Of a stretch of DNA of 8,392 nucleotides, positions 5,203 through 8,392 are shown one piece after another. The position numbers and the translations under genes are program-made. Positions within the stretch are counted from its first letter, which is position 1. The number at the start of each line of letters is the position of its first letter. The notes beneath the pieces were generated by a model. That model searched no databases, was not told the origin of the DNA, and was given only the letters and a program-made list of their open reading frames with translations. The stretch comes from Quisquiliibacterium sp. (GTDB taxonomy: Bacteria; Pseudomonadota; Gammaproteobacteria; Burkholderiales; Burkholderiaceae_E), in contig JALRBB010000071.1 in the NCBI GenBank assembly GCA_023257915.1, positions 1 to 8,392 on the forward strand. The letters are read 5' to 3'.

Positions 5203-7929
5203 TTATGTGTCCGCCCTAGCTTGCACCGGCAGGTACAGGCGCACTGTAGTGCCGCGGCCGAGTTCGCTGTCGATCCTCGCGGTGCCGCCGAGTTGCTCGC
5301 AAAAGCCGCGCACCATCGATAGCCCAAGCCCGGTGCCGCGTCCCAGGGCCTTGGTGGTGAAAAACGGCTCGAAGGCTCGGTCCTTCACCTCCTGGCTCAT
5401 CCCGGGACCGTTATCGGCGAGTTCCAGCACCGCGTACTCCCCCGTTTCGAGCTGCGCTTCCTTGCCTTGGGCACGGCGCGTGCGAAGCACCAAAGTGCGC
5501 TCGCCACGCATATCCTCCATCGCATCGCGCGCGTTAATCACCAAATTGAGCAAGGCGCTGGACAGTCCCGCCGCATCCACCTTTGTGTTTAAAACCTCCT
5601 CGCATAGCTCCAAGCGCACCGTCACCGTTGCCCCTGCCGAACTGCTCAGCAGTGCCAGCATTTCGCTGATCAGTGCGTTCAGGTCCAGTACCTGAACCTT
5701 GAGCGGCTGACGACGCGCCACCGCCAGTAGTGAGCGTGTCACCTCCGCACCGCGCAGCGCCGCCTCCAGTGCCGTGCGGTGGCGTTCCAGGAGCTTTTCG
5801 TTACTCTCAGGTAGCTGCTCGCGAATCAAGTCCAGATTTCCGATCACGATGCCCAGCAGATTGTTGAAGTCGTGCGCCAGTCCCCCGGTCAGCTGCCCAA
5901 GCGCCTCGAGTTTCTGCGATTCGCGAAAGTGCTCCTCAAACCGCTTGCGCTCGGAAAGGTTGCTAACCGACACCAGTATCTGACGCTCCAAGCCGGTCTG
6001 CACCGGGCTCAACCCGATTTGGGCATAGAACTCGCTTCCATCTTTGCGACGCACCGTCAGATCGGGTCGCGCAAGCATGGGCTGAGTGGTCGGCTCGGCA
6101 GCGAAATCCCGGCGGTACCCTGCATGTGCCTTGGCTAAGCGTGAGGGCACGAGAAGCTCGACCAGCTGACCCGCCAACTCGCCACTGTCGTAGCCGCTGT
6201 CTCTTTCAAACTGCGCGTTGGAAAGAACAATCCTGCCCGCGCTGTCCACCAGCAGCAGTCCAGCAGGTGATGCTTCCACCAGATGACGGAATTTTTTTTC
6301 GGATTCCTCCAGTTCGCGCTGCTGGTTGTGCACGGTCCGCGCATGCAACAGCACGGCCGAGCCCAGCAAGACAGAGAACAACAGGATCAACCAGGGGAGG
6401 AGCCGACCTGCAGAAATCCCCGCACCGACTCCGCTCGGTAGGATGGTCACACGCCAGTTTGCCCCGGCAAAGGCAAAATCCGATTGTCCGCGTCGCTGCG
6501 CTAACCATCCCTGCTCAGTCTGTGGTGCTGACTCTGCGCTTGATGAAGCCACTAGCTGCGGGGCATCGGTGGACCTGGATAGATAAAAAAGTGCTGCATC
6601 GCGGCCTCTAAACCCCTGCGATTTCATCGATTGCCCGAATATTTTGTTCAGGCGGATCACTATGGACGAGTACCCGAGAAAATCCTCCGTCTTGGCGCGA
6701 GGTTTGCCCCACTCAGCCCCGCCGCGCCACGCTGGGGCCACAACCAGAATCGCTTTCCCCGCGTTCGGCTCCTGCACCAGGGCCAGTGGTTCGGTGCTCG
6801 CGGGCAGGTTTGTCTTTAGCGCTCCCTCAAGCGCAGCCCGTCGGTTGGGGACCGAGGCAAGGTCAAGGCCTATCGCGTTGCGGTTGGGCTCAAAGGGGTA
6901 GATGTATCTGACCGGGAAATATTCCTCGCGCTGCCCTGCCCGCACCCGAGCGCCGCCGGTTGCGCGCTCCCAGATCTCGTATTGAATCTGCCCCTTATCC
7001 CGTGCGACCTGTTCATGGGTAGCCCGCTGTGCGGCGCTCACCCGCGGTACAAACGACAAAGTGGCCGACATGCCACCCAGCAAACTGTCGCCAAACTCCT
7101 CAAATTGGCGCTCGCTTACAGGATTGCCCAACGAGAAGAGCGCGGCCACCGCCTTGCCATAGAGCATCTGGGCCTGCAAATCTTCACTCACCTGATCGGC
7201 GAGTTGCCGGGCTTCCTGGGCCAGAAGGGCGCGAAATTCCTGCCTGTCTTGGTGGGCAATCACGGTGTAGCTCACAAGCCCGGCGCCGATCATGGCAAGT
7301 GCGAGCGCGCAAGACAATGGAACGGGCACAGCGCCGAGCCGCCTGGTAAGTTGTGGCCATGCGAGCAGCGGCAAACCGACCACCAGCATTCCAGCCAAAT
7401 CTCCTGCCCACCAGGTCAGCACCAATGCATCAAGGTTTTCCCCGGTGATCAAGCCACCGGCGAACAGGGCACCGACCCCGACCAAGGGCGCGAGAATGGT
7501 GGCCGGCACCACCGCTGCCAGGGAGCGACGCGCCACCCCCAGCGGCTCCGGTTGCGGCGTATCCGGAGACGCGCGCAGAACGTAGCGGCGCAGTAGATAC
7601 CCAGCCACGCCAGCCTGGGCGGTCGAGCCCAAAGCGATTATTGCGGCCACGAAGAGCGCTGTCGGAGCAATGCCCATCTGGTGCAAATTCGCCGTGAACG
7701 AGCCCAGCCAAACGCCCGCCGCGCCAACGCCCGGGGCAAATGCCATCGCCGCCAGCGCAATACCCGAGGGAATCCATACCGGGGTGACATTGCCTGGGGA
7801 AAGGGCAAACACAAAGCCCAGTTTGGCAAACACGAAATAGGCAACCGCGATGACAACGGTCTGAAGCGCCTGTCTACCCAAGCTTTGTTGCCCGTTCCAT
7901 GTCGTTTCAGTGGCTTTCATTAGATCCAC
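5203..7929 (-). CDS. MASE1-CHASE-PAS membrane sensor histidine kinase
   Basis: A 908-residue orphan kinase. Residues about 20-225 are a multi-helix MASE1 sensor (LGFVFALSPGNVTPVWIPSG at 37-56). A periplasmic CHASE-like domain follows (about 228-430; YPFEPNRNAIGLDLASVPNR at 344-363), then one membrane helix (about 508-530), a short coiled coil and a PAS domain (about 541-660). The HisKA H-box GGLAHDFNNLL places the phosphoacceptor at H686. The ATPase has N-box NLVINARDAM (795-804), G1 DNGPGM (839-844), F-box FEPFFTTK (853-860), G2 GRGTGLGL (863-870) and G3 GRGTTV (891-896). All key residues are present, so it should be active. There is no receiver domain at the C-terminus and no response regulator in view. 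The first codon at 7929 is GTG; ATG at 7920, three codons in, is an equal candidate. Both have poor ribosome sites. Ligand unknown; it probably regulates genes including the transporter and oxidase downstream. Confidence 0.93.
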   Translation of the reverse strand: MDLMKATETTWNGQQSLGRQALQTVVIAVAYFVFAKLGFVFALSPGNVTPVWIPSGIALAAMAFAPGVGAAGVWLGSFTANLHQMGIAPTALFVAAIIALGSTAQAGVAGYLLRRYVLRASPDTPQPEPLGVARRSLAAVVPATILAPLVGVGALFAGGLITGENLDALVLTWWAGDLAGMLVVGLPLLAWPQLTRRLGAVPVPLSCALALAMIGAGLVSYTVIAHQDRQEFRALLAQEARQLADQVSEDLQAQMLYGKAVAALFSLGNPVSERQFEEFGDSLLGGMSATLSFVPRVSAAQRATHEQVARDKGQIQYEIWERATGGARVRAGQREEYFPVRYIYPFEPNRNAIGLDLASVPNRRAALEGALKTNLPASTEPLALVQEPNAGKAILVVAPAWRGGAEWGKPRAKTEDFLGYSSIVIRLNKIFGQSMKSQGFRGRDAALFYLSRSTDAPQLVASSSAESAPQTEQGWLAQRRGQSDFAFAGANWRVTILPSGVGAGISAGRLLPWLILLFSVLLGSAVLLHARTVHNQQRELEESEKKFRHLVEASPAGLLLVDSAGRIVLSNAQFERDSGYDSGELAGQLVELLVPSRLAKAHAGYRRDFAAEPTTQPMLARPDLTVRRKDGSEFYAQIGLSPVQTGLERQILVSVSNLSERKRFEEHFRESQKLEALGQLTGGLAHDFNNLLGIVIGNLDLIREQLPESNEKLLERHRTALEAALRGAEVTRSLLAVARRQPLKVQVLDLNALISEMLALLSSSAGATVTVRLELCEEVLNTKVDAAGLSSALLNLVINARDAMEDMRGERTLVLRTRRAQGKEAQLETGEYAVLELADNGPGMSQEVKDRAFEPFFTTKALGRGTGLGLSMVRGFCEQLGGTARIDSELGRGTTVRLYLPVQARADT

Positions 7930-7951
7930 TATGGGGTCATCCAGAGGCTTA

Positions 7952-7958
7952 CTCCCTT
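7952..7958 (-). promoter_or_regulatory. Strong Shine-Dalgarno-like AAGGGAG, misplaced for the kinase
   Basis: AAGGGAG on the minus strand overlaps the TAA that ends the upstream small ORF. It is 22 bases from the kinase GTG (7929) and 31 from the ATG (7920), too far for normal initiation at either. It is 11 bases before an ATG at 7940 that opens a three-codon frame (ATG ACC CCA TAG) whose stop overlaps the kinase GTG (TAGTG). The site may drive translation of this mini-frame followed by re-initiation on the kinase, or may be chance. Confidence 0.3.
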
Positions 7959-8211
7959 ACTGATGGTAAACGATGCCTATCGAGCACGGCAGGAAGGCGC
8001 CGTGGCGTAGGTCGACATAGGCGAGGATCTCCCGGCGGCGAGCTTGCAAGCCCTGCGCGCACCTTTGGCATTCGCCAGTGCGCAGGCACCGGCTCAGGTC
8101 CTGCGGTGCTCCGCGCCCGTGCCGGTCAGGCAGCGAGTTGCCACCTGGGTCGAGAGACGCTGCGGAAGGCACGATGGTTTTCCAGCCATGCTGGTGGCCG
8201 GGAGCGGGCAT
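7957..8211 (-). CDS. Possible small hypothetical protein (84 residues)
   Basis: An ATG at 8211-8209 opens an 84-residue frame ending at TAA 7959-7957, 27 bases before the kinase start. I do not recognise it. The C-terminal half looks protein-like: a cysteine trio CLRTGECQRC, a basic helix QGLQARRREILAYVDLRHG and an end FLPCSIGIVYHQ, with G or C in most third codon positions there. The N-terminal half (Gly, Pro, Ser-rich) is less convincing and the ribosome site is weak (ACGGG, 5 bases before the ATG). It lies in the same direction as all neighbours. It may be a small real protein, the tail of a decayed gene, or a chance frame in GC-rich DNA. Confidence 0.3.
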   Translation of the reverse strand: MPAPGHQHGWKTIVPSAASLDPGGNSLPDRHGRGAPQDLSRCLRTGECQRCAQGLQARRREILAYVDLRHGAFLPCSIGIVYHQ

Positions 8212-8236
8212 CAAACCCGTCTGCGTTCCAGGGCCA

Positions 8237-8262
8237 GTTCAATTCCCAAACCCGAATCGAAC
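8237..8262 (-). terminator. Hairpin 3' of the right-edge gene, possible terminator
   Basis: GTTCAATTC (8237-8245) and GAATCGAAC (8254-8262) form inverted arms around an 8-base loop. As minus-strand RNA the one imperfect position is a G-U wobble, giving a continuous 9-bp stem. It begins 18 bases past the TGA of the partial gene at the right edge. No U-run follows, so intrinsic termination is uncertain. Confidence 0.3.
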
Positions 8263-8280
8263 CTGCGTCCGCATGGTTGT

Positions 8281-8391
8281 TCAGATCGAGGGTTCGGCGG
8301 CTGCGTCATTTTCGGTGGCAGGATCGTTGAGCCGCCGCATCGTCAGGGCGCAGCGTTGTTCAATCAAGGTAATGATTTGCTCGACCACAGC
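8281..8391 (-). CDS. C-terminal end of an unidentified protein (5' end outside window)
   Basis: The minus strand is open from the right edge to TGA at 8283-8281, giving 36 visible residues that read like a genuine C-terminus: VVEQIITLIEQRCALTMRRL is an amphipathic helix, followed by an acidic, Ala-rich tail (ENDAAAEPSI). This is too little to assign a family. It has the same orientation as the kinase cluster. The region between its stop and the kinase, about 350 bases, holds only the hairpin at 8237-8262 and the doubtful small ORF. Confidence 0.5.
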   Translation of the reverse strand, partial: AVVEQIITLIEQRCALTMRRLNDPATENDAAAEPSI

Positions 8392-8392
8392 A

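Noticed and set aside
6982..7596. 204-residue plus-strand open frame opposite the sensor kinase
   Set aside because: Antisense shadow of the MASE1/CHASE part of the kinase; composition is His/Gln/Arg-rich without motifs.
8187..8262. tRNA-like bits on the minus strand (GGTTCGATTC, and GGCCACCA farther along)
   Set aside because: The stems needed on either side of the T-loop do not pair, and no 5' acceptor strand complementary to the sequence before CCA occurs at the right distance. Treated as chance plus a simple hairpin.
7899..8330. 143-residue plus-strand frame at the right end
   Set aside because: It overlaps the kinase 5' end and the right-edge gene on the other strand, is Arg/Gly/Ser-rich, and matches nothing recognisable.
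1..8392. CRISPR arrays, complete insertion sequences, phage att sites, rRNA
   Set aside because: No regularly spaced direct repeats, no transposase or integrase motifs and no ribosomal RNA sequence were seen on either strand.

Overview
The window is GC-rich (well over 60% in most genes, strong G/C preference at third codon positions). Its gene content is proteobacterial: a CadC-type winged-helix/TolB-like/TPR regulator, an FkbM methyltransferase, a Tat-exported multicopper oxidase, a YbfB/YjiJ-type MFS carrier and a MASE1/CHASE/PAS sensor kinase. Nothing fixes the genus; a beta- or gammaproteobacterium is the best guess. There are no rRNA, tRNA, CRISPR, complete insertion sequence or phage features.

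Left part (1-2300). A one-component regulator runs leftward off the window edge from a start at 1002. A 351-base non-coding stretch separates it from a divergent FkbM-family methyltransferase (1354-2193), which is visibly less GC-rich than its neighbours and has a weak ribosome binding site. A strong GC hairpin at 2204-2221 lies between this gene and the convergent oxidase.

Right part (2300-8392). Everything here is on the minus strand. In transcription order: the last 36 codons of an unidentified gene (8391-8281), a possible small hypothetical ORF (8211-7957), a 908-residue membrane sensor histidine kinase (7929-5203), an MFS transporter (5164-3920), a truncated SAM-methyltransferase remnant (about 3856-3683), and a multicopper oxidase (3679-2300). 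Gaps from the kinase to the oxidase are short (38 bases, then a stretch filled by the remnant), so one transcript is plausible. The kinase has no receiver domain and no response regulator lies in view.

I see no obviously new defence or mobile system. The best leads are: (a) the methyltransferase remnant cut off just after its SAM-binding motif I, with its stop only 3 bases from the oxidase start; (b) two adjacent perfect inverted repeats filling the place where the transporter's Shine-Dalgarno should be; (c) the unusual neighbourhood of an orphan sensor kinase, a putative efflux carrier and a periplasmic copper oxidase.
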